Part shown: positions 1 through 8,220 of the stretch, piece after piece
How positions within the stretch are numbered: the stretch's first letter is position 1
Layout of the letters: each line of letters starts with the position of its first letter
Assembly: GCA_019638615.1 (NCBI GenBank)
Contig: JAHBTL010000022.1
Location: forward strand, 47,182-111,181
DNA: 64,000 bases
Direction: 5' to 3'
Source of the DNA: Chitinophagaceae bacterium
GTDB lineage: Bacteria; Bacteroidota; Bacteroidia; Chitinophagales; Chitinophagaceae
Translations under genes and position numbers: made by a program
The notes under the pieces: generated by a model
Told to the model about the DNA's origin: nothing
What the model saw: the letters and a program-made list of their open reading frames with translations, nothing else
Database searches by the model: none

Positions 1-501
1 TGTATATAAAAGTATAGTAAAAAAGCCCAGCATTCCGCCAACTCCCAGGGCATGCATGCTGATCTTGATATAAATGTTAGCAATAAACGCTGCGATCGAG
101 GCGAAAAAAATCCCTAACGACATTTGAGCTATCACCGGAGGCACACCGGTTTTATTTTTAAATACATAAAAAGTCCAGAAAAAAAAGATCATGGTGATCG
201 CGTACAATACAATCCTCTCCTTTTGTGTGCGGAGATAAAGCGACTGAATAAAGCCCAAAGCCTTGCAAAGCAATACCGACACCAAAGGAAAAAAAACACT
301 GTTAATGATATAGATCAATAAGGTTTGCAGCTTTCCTGCTTCGCTAACGCCTATGAAATAATCGGCGTTGCCGTAAATGAGGAACAAAGCCATATATAAC
401 CCGATGAGCAACGGGTGAAAAATCCAGGAAAAAAAGATACCTGAAAATTTGTAGGCAGGAGCCAGGTAAATACCTGCTCCCGGGTTTTCATGTTTGATCA
501 T
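1..501 (-). CDS. Polytopic membrane protein, C-terminus outside the window
   Basis: The reverse strand is open from an ATG at 501 through position 1, giving 167 codons without a stop, so the gene runs off the window edge. The product starts MIKHENPGAG and has several hydrophobic stretches, at roughly residues 22-45, 65-90, 105-125 and 132-150, so it is an inner-membrane protein. Near the visible end it carries the segment KISMHALGVGG. I recall similar segments in Bacteroidota membrane proteins annotated as PAP2-phosphatase-like, but no complete PAP2 motif is visible and this remains a guess. The ATG overlaps the rpoN stop codon (ATGA), so it is probably co-transcribed and translationally coupled with rpoN. 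Existence is well supported; function is not. Confidence 0.72.
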   Translation of the reverse strand, partial: MIKHENPGAGIYLAPAYKFSGIFFSWIFHPLLIGLYMALFLIYGNADYFIGVSEAGKLQTLLIYIINSVFFPLVSVLLCKALGFIQSLYLRTQKERIVLYAITMIFFFWTFYVFKNKTGVPPVIAQMSLGIFFASIAAFIANIYIKISMHALGVGGMLGFFTILLYT

Positions 502-1982
502 AACTGCTTTCTTAACCGTGCTACAGAAATATTTAACTGTTCCCTGTACTTTGCAACAGTGCGGCGCGCAATATTATATCCTTTTTGCTGCAGCAAGTCG
601 GTAAGCCGCTCATCGCTCAGCGGCTTTTTCTTGTTTTCGCCTTCTACCAGGTCGCTCAATATCTTTTTTACTTCGCGGGTAGATACCTCTTCGCCACTTT
701 CTGTACTGAGCGATTCACTGAAAAAGAATTTTAAACGGTAGGTGCCGAACTCCGTTTGAACAAATTTGCTGTTGGCTACACGGCTCACTGTAGAAATATC
801 CAGCCCGGTGCGTTCCGCAATATCTTTCAGGATCATCGGCTTTAGCATGGTTTCGTCGCCTGTTAAGAAAAAATCGCGCTGGTAATCCATAATAGCGTGC
901 ATGGTGGTATACAGCGTATGCTGCCTTTGCTTGATGGCGTCGATAAACCATTTGGCAGCGTCTATTTTCTGTTTGATGAAAATGACTGCTTCTTTCTGTC
1001 GCTTATCCCTTTTACTGCCCCTGTCATACTCCTTCAGCATATCACGATAGCCTTCGCTTATGCGCAGGTCGGGTGCATTTTTTGAGTTAAGCGTTAATTC
1101 AAGATTGTTGTTATTATTATGAATGAAGAAATCGGGAATAATATAGCTCTCGGCTTTGTTTACCTCGCCCATATTACCTCCCGGCTTAGGATTCAGGCGC
1201 ACAATCTGGCTGATGGCATTTTTCAGGTCATCGTCGGTAAGGTTTAAGCCGCGTTGAATTTTTTCATAATGCTTTTTGGTAAACTCCTCAAAATAATCGG
1301 AAAGAATATCAATGGTTGTATCTACGTCTAATCCTTCTTCTTTTTTTCGCTGCAACTGGAGCAATAAACATTCCCTCAAATCCCTTGCGCAAATTCCGGG
1401 AGGGTCAAAGTGCTGGATCTGTTTTACCAATGTATCAATTTCCTCTTCGGTAGCAGTTATGTTTTGCCGGAAGGCAAGATCATCGGCTATGGCGCCATAA
1501 TCCCTTCTGAGATACCCGTCATCATCAATGCTGCCCACTATATGTTCTGCAATTTTTCTTTGTTTTTCATCAAGGTTCAGCATGCTAAGCTGCTCCAGTA
1601 AAAATTCGTGAAAAGTACTTTCAATCCTAAACGGGAGCGTTTGCTTTTCATCCATTTCAGGATAGTTTTCATCTTTCAGCTTGTAATCGGCTATATCGTC
1701 GTCGTCACTCACGTACTCACTTATATCCAGGTTATCATAGTCGTCTTCGCTGCCATCCGCTTCAAATTCATCATCTGTATCCGCCTCAAACTCGTCCTGG
1801 GCCTCTGTTTCATTCTCTTCATGGTTTTCTTCCGCTGCTTCAAGGGCCGGATTTTCCTCCATTTCTTCTTTAATGCGCTCTTCCAGGTTAGCCGTAGGCA
1901 CCTGCAGCAATTTCATTAGCTGAATTTGCTGAGGCGATAGTTTTTGCAACAATTTTTGTTGTAAACTCTGACTAAGAGCCAT
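498..1982 (-). CDS. rpoN: RNA polymerase sigma-54 factor
   Basis: The 494-residue product is RpoN, which directs core RNA polymerase to -24/-12 promoters and needs an AAA+ activator to open them. The glutamine- and leucine-rich region I occupies about residues 1-48 (LSPQQIQLMKLLQ). A strongly acidic region II covers about 50-110, followed by the core-binding domain and a helix-turn-helix. Near the C-terminus lies the RpoN box, ARRTVAKYRE at about 475-484. Length and domain order are normal. It is the first gene of a two-gene minus-strand unit whose next gene overlaps its stop codon. The start at 1982 places region I at the N-terminus as usual. No sigma-54 activator with a GAFTGA motif was found in the window. 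Confidence 0.97.
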   Translation of the reverse strand: MALSQSLQQKLLQKLSPQQIQLMKLLQVPTANLEERIKEEMEENPALEAAEENHEENETEAQDEFEADTDDEFEADGSEDDYDNLDISEYVSDDDDIADYKLKDENYPEMDEKQTLPFRIESTFHEFLLEQLSMLNLDEKQRKIAEHIVGSIDDDGYLRRDYGAIADDLAFRQNITATEEEIDTLVKQIQHFDPPGICARDLRECLLLQLQRKKEEGLDVDTTIDILSDYFEEFTKKHYEKIQRGLNLTDDDLKNAISQIVRLNPKPGGNMGEVNKAESYIIPDFFIHNNNNNLELTLNSKNAPDLRISEGYRDMLKEYDRGSKRDKRQKEAVIFIKQKIDAAKWFIDAIKQRQHTLYTTMHAIMDYQRDFFLTGDETMLKPMILKDIAERTGLDISTVSRVANSKFVQTEFGTYRLKFFFSESLSTESGEEVSTREVKKILSDLVEGENKKKPLSDERLTDLLQQKGYNIARRTVAKYREQLNISVARLRKQL

Positions 1983-2354
1983 AATTAGATTTAAATGCTA
2001 AACTTTAAGAATAGGAAGCTTTTTAATGTGAGAGGGCGCACCTTCCACAAAAATCAGGCCGTAAATTTAAGAACAAACACGTTAACAGAGGATTTAAAAA
2101 GCTTGTTTATCTACATGTTAACATTTCTTTATTGTTGCCTGCTTACTCCCCAATGGACGAGATAAAAAATTTGCCTGCAATTATAGTTTGCCTTTTTATA
2201 TACCAATTTGTATTATATCTTTAAATACATTGATTATTAATAAGTTCAAATGAATTATCAAATATCAGCCCTATTGTAGGGCCAAAGACAATGCAGGGTA
2301 ACATAGTATGCGCTGCCAAAATATTTCTTTATCAAAAAGAAACAAGTCTGTTAA
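1983..2354. other. Intergenic region between divergent rpoN and REC-HPt genes
   Basis: This 372-bp AT-rich gap separates divergently transcribed genes and must hold both promoters. I see no convincing operator palindrome and no open frame of note. TTTG-containing stretches near 2184-2212 resemble parts of Bacteroidota promoters, but the spacing does not fit well enough to call one. Confidence 0.5.
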
Positions 2355-3134
2355 ATGTATGTTATGAATGAAGAACCGTTGAAAAACCTGTCCATACTTT
2401 TAGTTGAAGACAACGAAATGAATACACTGCTTGCCTCTTCCATTATAAAACGGACAGGAGCCATTATAACGGAAGTTGATAATGGCAAAGACGCGATTGA
2501 AGAACTTGTAAAACAATCGTTCGATATTGTACTGATGGATTTACACATGCCGGTAATGAACGGCTTTGAAACAACAGAGTACATCAGGAAAAAATTAGCG
2601 CTGAATATCCCTATCATAGCGATTACGGCCAATGTGATAAACGACGAAGAGAAAAGATGCCTGGAGTCAGGAATGAATGGCTTTATTTCGAAACCATACA
2701 CTGAAAAAGCTTTGCTGGATAAGATCTTATGGACACTTGAAAAGCCGGGAGAAGCGGAAACCCATGTGGACAATATGCCTGCTGCAGGCGTTTCTTCCCT
2801 GTACAACCTGTCGGCATTGCGGGCAATTACCGGCAGCAATGCTGCATTATTGAAAAAAATACTGACTGTTTTCTGTATGGAGGTACCTGCCGCCATTAAG
2901 GATATGAAAAAGGCTTATGCGGGTAAAAACCTGCTGCAGGTATCGGAGCTGGCGCATAGCATCAAAGCCAATATTGACAGTCTTGAAATAACATCGCTGA
3001 AAGAAACCATAAGAAAAATAGAATCAATTACAAAAGCCAATACACCCGGCCCGGAACTGGCTGCATCGATCACCCTCCTGGAAGCCACCATTGATATCGT
3101 GGTATTGCAACTGATGTCAAATGAGCTCTCCTGA
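2355..3134 (+). CDS. Orphan receiver-HPt two-domain phosphotransfer protein
   Basis: The 259-residue protein has an N-terminal receiver domain (about 11-128) with the acidic pocket E18-D19, the phospho-acceptor D62 in LMDLHMP, T91 and K113 in SKPY. It is followed by a histidine phosphotransfer domain (about 145-259) whose phospho-histidine is probably H201 in LAHSIKAN. There is no DNA-binding domain and no kinase domain. The arrangement resembles the C-terminal tail of hybrid kinases set free as a separate protein, so it likely relays phosphate between a kinase and a regulator. No kinase is adjacent, so the partner is unknown. An in-frame ATG at 2364 is an equally good start. It is transcribed alone, divergently from rpoN. 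Confidence 0.88.
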   Translation: MYVMNEEPLKNLSILLVEDNEMNTLLASSIIKRTGAIITEVDNGKDAIEELVKQSFDIVLMDLHMPVMNGFETTEYIRKKLALNIPIIAITANVINDEEKRCLESGMNGFISKPYTEKALLDKILWTLEKPGEAETHVDNMPAAGVSSLYNLSALRAITGSNAALLKKILTVFCMEVPAAIKDMKKAYAGKNLLQVSELAHSIKANIDSLEITSLKETIRKIESITKANTPGPELAASITLLEATIDIVVLQLMSNELS

Positions 3135-3249
3135 TCGGGTGCATTCCAAATTGTTGCTGCATATTTAATTGCCCTCACCCTTTTTATTCCCTCTCCGCGC
3201 AGCGACGAGGGAAAAGCTGTACGACAATTTGAAATGCGCCCTCCTGATC
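3133..3249. repeat. Short element with imperfect terminal inverted repeats
   Basis: The sequence between the REC-HPt stop and the next gene begins GATCGGGTGCATTCCAAATT and ends with an imperfect inverted copy (CAATTTGAAATGCGCC...GATC). The inside contains an inverted CCCTC/GAGGG pair. It looks like a small non-coding repeat or hairpin and may also end transcription of the two convergent genes. No second copy was recognised in this window. Confidence 0.45.
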
Positions 3250-3261
3250 TGTGGGAGTTGA

Positions 3262-4374
3262 TCATTGGTGCGAAAGCTCAATTTTAGCCCCGGCTTTCCT
3301 GATCGATTCGTAAATGGCATCTATAACGATCATGTCTTTTAAACCCTCCTCGCCCGTTACGTTGGGATCGGGCGCGCCATTTAAAATACAGTCTGCTATC
3401 CCATCCATCTGCAAGGTTTGATGTTTGATAACAGGCTGGTCGATAGGACCTAAATGGGTAAAACCTTTAATAGGGCCATAGCCAAAGGCCGGTTTTAATT
3501 CCGCAAAGCCTTTTTCACCCGAAAGAAAAAGCCGTTCGGCATAATTGAAATTATACGTGCAACCGCAGGAAGCGGTAGCCCCGGAGGGAAAACCCAGTTG
3601 GAAATGCACCGTTTCATCCACATCTGCAAATTTTACCGGGTCTGTTTTAATTTCCTGTGCGGTTACCCACACCGGTTCTTCACCCGTGGCATACCGTGCG
3701 CCATTGAGTGAATAAACGCCTACATCCATTAATGCGCCGCCGCCAGCCAGTGCTTTTTTTAAACGCCATTGCGTGGGATCTCCTATCCTGAACCCCATAA
3801 AATTGTCTACATACTTAACGGCTCCGAATTCGCCTGCTTCACGCATGCGTATCAGCTCCCTTGTATGAGGCTCAAAATGCAGCCTGTATCCTACATAAAA
3901 CTTTACTCCGGCCTTTTTACAGGCTTCTGTCATTTCTCTTGCCTGCTGTGCCGTATCGGCCAACGGTTTTTCGCACAGGACGTGCTTACCCGTTGCTGCT
4001 ATCTGCAACACATGTTTGTGATGAAGTGAGTTAGGTGTTGTAATATACACCAGGTCTATATCTTTGTTTTTGGCAATGTCCTGCACCGTTTGATAATTGT
4101 ATACATTTTTGTCAGGAATACCATATTTGCTTTTCCAGGTATTTATTTTTGAAGGAGTGCCGGTAACGATGCCGGTAAGTTTGGCCATTTTACAGTCTTT
4201 CATGGCTTCTGCAACAATGCTGGCATATCCGCCCAGTCCCATTAACGCTACATTCAGCTTTTTGCCGGGGAACGATGGCAGGGATAAAGAAGAGGCCCTG
4301 GAAGCCAATGGCGTAAACGCCGCTGCGCCAATACCAATTGAAAGCTTTTGCAGGAAATCGCGTCGGGTATGCAT
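3262..4374 (-). CDS. Tat-exported Gfo/Idh/MocA-family oxidoreductase
   Basis: This 370-residue protein belongs to the glucose-fructose oxidoreductase/inositol dehydrogenase family of NAD(P)-dependent sugar dehydrogenases. It opens with a twin-arginine signal (TRRDFLQKLSIG, residues 3-14) and an alanine-rich stretch, so it is predicted to be exported folded with its cofactor. A Rossmann fold follows with the glycine motif GLGGYA, and then the family signature CEKPLAD. The C-terminal half is the family alpha/beta domain. The exact sugar substrate cannot be read from sequence. It is transcribed alone; the 3' end faces the REC-HPt gene. A periplasmic Gfo/Idh protein is common in Bacteroidota that process glycans outside the cytoplasm. 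Confidence 0.9.
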   Translation of the reverse strand: MHTRRDFLQKLSIGIGAAAFTPLASRASSLSLPSFPGKKLNVALMGLGGYASIVAEAMKDCKMAKLTGIVTGTPSKINTWKSKYGIPDKNVYNYQTVQDIAKNKDIDLVYITTPNSLHHKHVLQIAATGKHVLCEKPLADTAQQAREMTEACKKAGVKFYVGYRLHFEPHTRELIRMREAGEFGAVKYVDNFMGFRIGDPTQWRLKKALAGGGALMDVGVYSLNGARYATGEEPVWVTAQEIKTDPVKFADVDETVHFQLGFPSGATASCGCTYNFNYAERLFLSGEKGFAELKPAFGYGPIKGFTHLGPIDQPVIKHQTLQMDGIADCILNGAPDPNVTGEEGLKDMIVIDAIYESIRKAGAKIELSHQ

Positions 4375-4880
4375 AACTTATTGTATTTGTTGGGATAAAA
4401 GCTGGTTTACAACTAAGTTCGTGATTTTGGAACAAACCCGGCATAATAATTCTTTGAAAAAGGCAGGCTGTAAAATCTCCTTATCGAAGGTATTTCACCA
4501 AATATCGAAACAAAGCATCCTTTTGGCGAAATAAGTTCTGCCGGTGCGGTATATTGAACATCTTTGTACTGTCATTAATGATAACGATATCCTGGAAGAA
4601 AGACCGACTGCCCAAATCCTGAAGAACCGCCCCCGATCCCCCTGAAAAACCTGAACCCTGAGAAAGAACCCAATCCTTTAAAAGCCAGGCCAATACCACA
4701 AAAACCCAGGTCTATATCCAATGAAAGAAGTAATATCCAGGTCCGTTGAAAACCATACCCATATCTTTTGAATGATCAATCTCCGCATCCTTAAAAAACC
4801 AGGCCATCACTGAAGTCCGTCAGCCTCTATTGAAACCGTTATTTGCTAACGATCTAACCTCTGACAAGATTTCAAAATAT
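4375..4880. other. G-poor intergenic region with degenerate direct repeats
   Basis: No credible gene is visible. Between about 4590 and 4815 the plus strand is low in G and contains loosely repeated words (ATATCC, AAACCAGG, CCTGAA) that recur every 15-40 nt. Read on the minus strand they are variants of GGCCTGG-TTTT-AAGGAT. They look like decayed tandem repeats. The stretch ends in a plus-oriented terminator at 4883-4909, so a short plus-strand RNA is possible, but no promoter could be assigned. Confidence 0.4.
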
Positions 4881-4882
4881 TG

Positions 4883-4909
4883 AGTCCCGCTTTTGGCGGG
4901 GCTTTTTTT
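4883..4909 (+). terminator. Rho-independent terminator, plus orientation
   Basis: An 8-bp stem (AGTCCCGC pairing with GCGGGGCT, one G-T pair) with a 5-nt loop is followed by seven T residues. The T-run is on the plus strand, so it would end plus-strand transcription, although both neighbouring genes are on the minus strand. Confidence 0.75.
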
Positions 4910-4915
4910 ATGTGG

Positions 4916-5629
4916 TTAGCGCCATTGCATCAATGCGGAATTAAGGGCTTCTTCCACTCTTCGCCGGGGTTTGTAAAAATAACTCATCCCATGCCCGGGC
5001 AACATCACATCGGTATCGATTGCAGAAAAGCGCAGCAGGGATGCTGTATATTTCTTTTTATCAAAATCAATAGAGCCGCTCCAGCCGAAATCTCCTGATA
5101 AAAGTGTGCCTATTACATCGCCGCTGATAACAACCCGTTTATCATCCCACGTAAAGAAATAAGCGGTACAGCCCATGCTGTGGCCCGGCAGATGCATGGC
5201 TGTAAAATTGATGCCGCACAGGTTAAAAACCTCCCCGTCTGTAATCACTCTGTCAACCATTACAGGAGTAAATGTTTTATGATACAAATATCCGCAGCAA
5301 CGCTCGTCGCCCGAAGCTACCGCGTCGGCGGTTTCCCTGATTGAAATAAGCTGAACGCCTTTTTTCTTTAAAAGGTGAGCGCCACCCGCATGATCGTAAT
5401 GCGGGTGCGTTAGCACGCAATAACGGATATCGCCAGGCGAGAGCTGCCAGTATAACATATTGGCGAAGATCTGGTCCATCGTGTCGCCGCAGCCGCAGTC
5501 GAACATGACCAGCCCCTGGTCTGTTTTGATCATATAGGAGTTGGCATCGTTCCACAAGGCGCCGGGCTGGTCAAAAGTCAGTCCGTTGATATCGCCCCCC
5601 ACCTGGTAAATATTCCTGAGCAACTGCAT
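4916..5629 (-). CDS. Metallo-beta-lactamase-fold hydrolase
   Basis: The 237-residue protein has the metal-binding signature THPHYDHAGG with H75, H77, D79 and H80, then LPGHSMG (third histidine), ISGDV (bridging aspartate) and LPGHG near the end. These are the five metal-ligand blocks of glyoxalase II-like binuclear hydrolases. No signal peptide is visible, so it is probably cytoplasmic. The substrate cannot be inferred. Its upstream region carries a 74-bp copy of the leader of the TlpA-like gene at 6106-7029, so its promoter region may have been acquired by duplication. Length is normal for a single-domain member of the family. Confidence 0.88.
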   Translation of the reverse strand: MQLLRNIYQVGGDINGLTFDQPGALWNDANSYMIKTDQGLVMFDCGCGDTMDQIFANMLYWQLSPGDIRYCVLTHPHYDHAGGAHLLKKKGVQLISIRETADAVASGDERCCGYLYHKTFTPVMVDRVITDGEVFNLCGINFTAMHLPGHSMGCTAYFFTWDDKRVVISGDVIGTLLSGDFGWSGSIDFDKKKYTASLLRFSAIDTDVMLPGHGMSYFYKPRRRVEEALNSALMQWR

Positions 5630-5680
5630 GCCTGTTCGTTTAGATTAAAGACGTTAAGATAAGGAACATGAGCGATAAGG

Positions 5681-5754
5681 TAAAAGCCTGTAAGGCATAC
5701 AGGTAATTTTTTTATTTCCTGGCAGCGTTTAATTATAAAGCTACAAATACTTTT
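5681..5754 (-). pseudogene. Duplicated leader and signal-peptide start of the TlpA-like gene
   Basis: These 74 bases align without gaps to 6995-7068 with only five mismatches. In the intact copy the segment spans the 5' leader, the start codon and the first residues MKKLPLCLTGF of the TlpA-like protein. In this copy the ATG has become ATA and the frame continues into unrelated sequence, so it cannot encode the protein. It is a vestige of a tandem duplication or a captured leader, lying about 50 bp upstream of the metallo-hydrolase start. Confidence 0.8.
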
Positions 5755-5780
5755 TTACCTGTTGATGTTGCCGCATCGCT

Positions 5781-5828
5781 GTTGTTGGTGAAGCCCCAAC
5801 GCGATAAGCTATGCACAACACCAACAAC
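5781..5828. repeat. GTTGTTGGTG palindromic element, copy a
   Basis: Perfect 10-bp arms, GTTGTTGGTG at 5781-5790 and its inverse at 5819-5828, enclose a 28-nt spacer ending CTATGCACAA. The spacer end matches the copy at 24562-24607. It lies in a gap between minus-strand genes, downstream of the TlpA-like gene. Confidence 0.8.
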
Positions 5829-5901
5829 GGCAGCAACGCTTCATTCCGTAAATTTTTTAACGCCGTTTTTGAGATGCCGGCAACTGATCTTTCAGGGTGC
5901 C

Positions 5902-5949
5902 GTTGTTGGTATTCGTGGGCTGGCTATGTGATTTGGATCTACCAACAAC
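5902..5949. repeat. GTTGTTGGTG palindromic element, copy b
   Basis: Arms of 9 bp, GTTGTTGGT at 5902-5910 and ACCAACAAC at 5941-5949, enclose a 30-nt spacer. It is the second of three copies in the 5630-6105 gap. Confidence 0.75.
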
Positions 5950-5984
5950 AGCAGATATGGAAAGGGTTATTCGAATACTTATCG

Positions 5985-6030
5985 TTGTTGGTGAGGGCTG
6001 AACGCACTGCCCGCTGCTCAACACCAACAA
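5985..6030. repeat. GTTGTTGGTG palindromic element, copy c
   Basis: Arms TTGTTGGTG (5985-5993) and CACCAACAA (6022-6030) enclose a 28-nt spacer. The reverse complement of this copy resembles the copy at 14082-14127 into the spacer: TTGAGnGCG...GCGTTC...CCTCACC. The two are therefore true relatives, not chance palindromes. Confidence 0.78.
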
Positions 6031-6105
6031 TGGTAGCAAAATACCCGGATGAGGCTTACGTATGAATAGTCATCGGTTCAACTGTAGCCAACCGGGATAT
6101 GTAGT

Positions 6106-7029
6106 TTAGTCAAACATTTGCTTTAACATATCCTGGAGTATGGTATAATCATCAGTGTCTTTGTCCAGGAAACTTTCGTATACCAGTTTGCCGTCTTTAT
6201 CAATCAAAAAATATTGAGGAATGTAATATACCTGGAATAAATCAGTGAGCCCGGGACCGGTTGTATAGGAAGGCAAATTGCAGGTTTGCAACCACGGCAT
6301 ATCATATTTTTGCAAAGCCGCTAACCAGTCAGTTTCATTTCTGTCGGAAGATACAGAAATCAGTTGCAATCCTTTATCGCGGTAGGTTGAATCTATTTTT
6401 TTAAGAAAAGGAATATTTTTTACGCAGGGCCCGCACCACGATGCCCAAAAGCAAAGCAATACATATTTTTGTTTGCGGAAAGCCGCAAGTTTAACCGTTT
6501 GCCCATTTGGCATTTTGAATGAAAACAAAGGTACCTCGTTGTTTATCTGCAGTGCTTTTTTCCGTTCAATTGATTCTGCCACCCTAAGTCCTAATGGCGT
6601 TTCGCGGATATCTTTATCTAAATGCAAAAATATTTTGGAAAGGCTGTCTGCTGAAAAACGGGAAGAAATTAATATCCATTCCTTAAGATTGAACAAAGAG
6701 GCGTAGCTGCCGGGATGCTGCTGAATAAATTCAATCTTACGCAGGAATGCAGTATTATTTTGTTCAGCGTAGACCTTGGTCAGGGAGTCTTTGTCGAAAC
6801 TTTTGAGATATCCTTTTTCAACTGCCGATAGCAGGTTATATGTCTTTCCGGCTTCTTCCGCAGAAGGATTGGTATAAGCAAGGAATGCCCGACCCTCTTC
6901 CTTGAACTGTAACTGGTATTTTTCCGGGATGCTGTCTCCCGCATAATCCATAAGGGGAACCTGCGCGTTTACGCAAAGCGCATATACAATAAAATAAAAG
7001 CCTGTAAGACATAGAGGTAATTTTTTCAT
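6106..7029 (-). CDS. Secreted TlpA-like thioredoxin-fold protein
   Basis: With the start at 7029 the product has 307 residues and begins with a clean signal peptide (MKKLPLCLTGFYFIVYALCVNAQ). A longer frame back to 7161 exists but would bury this signal and cross a hairpin, so I reject it. The N-terminal 150 residues are helical with no recognised domain. The C-terminal part is an AhpC/TSA-thioredoxin fold with the active-site motif WCGPC at about residue 198, followed by the usual cis-proline region. The family carries out thiol-disulfide exchange in the periplasm, often in cytochrome c maturation or peptide-linked redox roles. It lies 153 bp downstream of the CxxCH/QW-repeat gene and could be the distal gene of that operon. 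Confidence 0.9.
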   Translation of the reverse strand: MKKLPLCLTGFYFIVYALCVNAQVPLMDYAGDSIPEKYQLQFKEEGRAFLAYTNPSAEEAGKTYNLLSAVEKGYLKSFDKDSLTKVYAEQNNTAFLRKIEFIQQHPGSYASLFNLKEWILISSRFSADSLSKIFLHLDKDIRETPLGLRVAESIERKKALQINNEVPLFSFKMPNGQTVKLAAFRKQKYVLLCFWASWCGPCVKNIPFLKKIDSTYRDKGLQLISVSSDRNETDWLAALQKYDMPWLQTCNLPSYTTGPGLTDLFQVYYIPQYFLIDKDGKLVYESFLDKDTDDYTILQDMLKQMFD

Positions 7030-7073
7030 TTCCTGGCAGCGTTTAAATATAAAGTTACAAATACTTTTAAATA

Positions 7074-7104
7074 GCGTTCCGAACCTTCCAAAGGTTCGGA
7101 ACGC
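7074..7104. repeat. 14-bp perfect hairpin between QW-repeat gene and TlpA-like gene
   Basis: GCGTTCCGAACCTT and its exact inverse enclose a 3-nt loop. No T-run follows on either strand, so it is not a textbook terminator, but it could attenuate or stabilise mRNA between the two minus-strand genes. Its arm GGTTCGGAACG recurs at 7125-7149 and 19077-19102. Confidence 0.8.
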
Positions 7105-7124
7105 TGCTGATATTTGTTCCGGAT

Positions 7125-7149
7125 TTCCAATCTTTAAAAGGTTCGGAAC
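7125..7149. repeat. TTCCAATCTT-GGTTCGGAAC repeat, copy 1
   Basis: The sequence TTCCAATCTT followed after a few bases by AAGGTTCGGAAC is shared with 19077-19102. Both copies lie between minus-strand genes of the same signalling block. Confidence 0.6.
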
Positions 7150-7182
7150 CCGAATCGCCATCGGCGTTAAAGGCTGCGGACA

Positions 7183-8202
7183 CTATTCCTTCTTTGCTGC
7201 CAGCAATAATGCCATCGTTGCCCAATTGCTTCCCGCGGCTGAAATAAACTGGTCGGCTTTATGCGGAAAACCACTGTCAACAAAAGGCACAAATGGAAAT
7301 GATCTTGTTTTTACATGCCATGAGCCATCGGACTGCTGGGTATGCAACAAAAAATCTATTCCTTTTTCATACGCTATATCAGTAACCTTTAAAGCCCCGC
7401 ATTTGTTCAGCGTATACAAAGCCTGCCCTGTTGCATAGGCGTCTGTTGGCAGCGAATCCAACTGGCTCCAGCCACCGTCGGCATGTTGTGCAGATAATAA
7501 TGCTTTTGCCTGCTGTGCAATATAATTTTTGTCTGCATCGCACCATGTCAGCCCTAATAGCTGAAATATTTTTTCTTCATTGGCAACAGGCTTTGTTTGT
7601 ATCATCCATTCTCTCGCTTTTGCCACACGCTGCGCTACTTCATTTTTTAAAACAGCCGGCATATATGCCTGAATATTCTTTACAGCAAGCGCTGTAACGC
7701 TGAAGGAATAATACTCAAGCGGCGGTCTTTGCCCGGGGCTGAACCAACTGCCGTTGAATGTTTGCTTGCGCATGATATTCTGCGACAAAATATCAATGAG
7801 CTTATCGCTTTTAAAATTATTTTCTTTCAATGCCCACAAATCATAACCACCCGTGATCAATACGGCAACCGGGTCGTCATTTTCCATTAATGCCTGTATT
7901 TTATCAGGCGTTTTCCATTGCCTGTAAGTACTGTCAATCGCTTCCTGTACAATGGAATCGCTTATGGCAAAACCGCTCTCCTTTGCCATAGCAAACGTTA
8001 CCAGCCCCAATCCCTGGTTATGGCATGAGTGACAATTGATCATAACCGCCGCGTTTTTTAAAAAAGCATGACTGCTGCTTTGCAGTAATGGCAGGCTCTT
8101 ATTAATAGCTGCATTAATGGCTTCAGCTCTTGTTTCATCTATTCTATTTTTGAAAGCAAGCAAAGCGGCCATGATACAAAAAAGTATAAACAGTTTCTTC
8201 AT
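7183..8202 (-). CDS. Exported CxxCH protein with squalene-cyclase-like QW repeats
   Basis: The 339-residue product starts with a short signal or membrane anchor (MKKLFILFCIMAALLAF). One c-type heme attachment motif, CHSCH, lies at residues 57-61. The rest is helical with three QW-like motifs, QTFNGSW (147-153), QHADGGW (239-245) and QQSDGSW (289-295). These are typical of the alpha/alpha-toroid of squalene-hopene cyclases and prenyltransferase-type repeats. No DxDD cyclase acid motif is seen, so cyclase activity is doubtful. I read it as a periplasmic heme-bearing toroid of unknown function. It follows the ankyrin gene by 18 bp and belongs to the operon headed by operator site 1. I recall acidobacterial proteins fusing ankyrin repeats, a similar CxxCH segment and QW repeats, which would fit the two genes acting together; this is unverified. 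Confidence 0.85.
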   Translation of the reverse strand: MKKLFILFCIMAALLAFKNRIDETRAEAINAAINKSLPLLQSSSHAFLKNAAVMINCHSCHNQGLGLVTFAMAKESGFAISDSIVQEAIDSTYRQWKTPDKIQALMENDDPVAVLITGGYDLWALKENNFKSDKLIDILSQNIMRKQTFNGSWFSPGQRPPLEYYSFSVTALAVKNIQAYMPAVLKNEVAQRVAKAREWMIQTKPVANEEKIFQLLGLTWCDADKNYIAQQAKALLSAQHADGGWSQLDSLPTDAYATGQALYTLNKCGALKVTDIAYEKGIDFLLHTQQSDGSWHVKTRSFPFVPFVDSGFPHKADQFISAAGSNWATMALLLAAKKE

Positions 8203-8220
8203 GATGCGTTTGTATATTTA

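Noticed and set aside
2184-2212. TAnnTTTG-type promoter for the REC-HPt gene
   Set aside because: TTTG words occur but the spacing between -33-like and -7-like elements does not fit.
7030-7161. Forty-four residue N-terminal extension of the TlpA-like protein
   Set aside because: It would cross a 14-bp perfect hairpin and hide a clean signal peptide that starts at ATG 7029.
7183-8202. Functional squalene-hopene cyclase
   Set aside because: QW motifs are present but the protein is about half the usual length, has a heme motif and lacks a visible DxDD catalytic motif.
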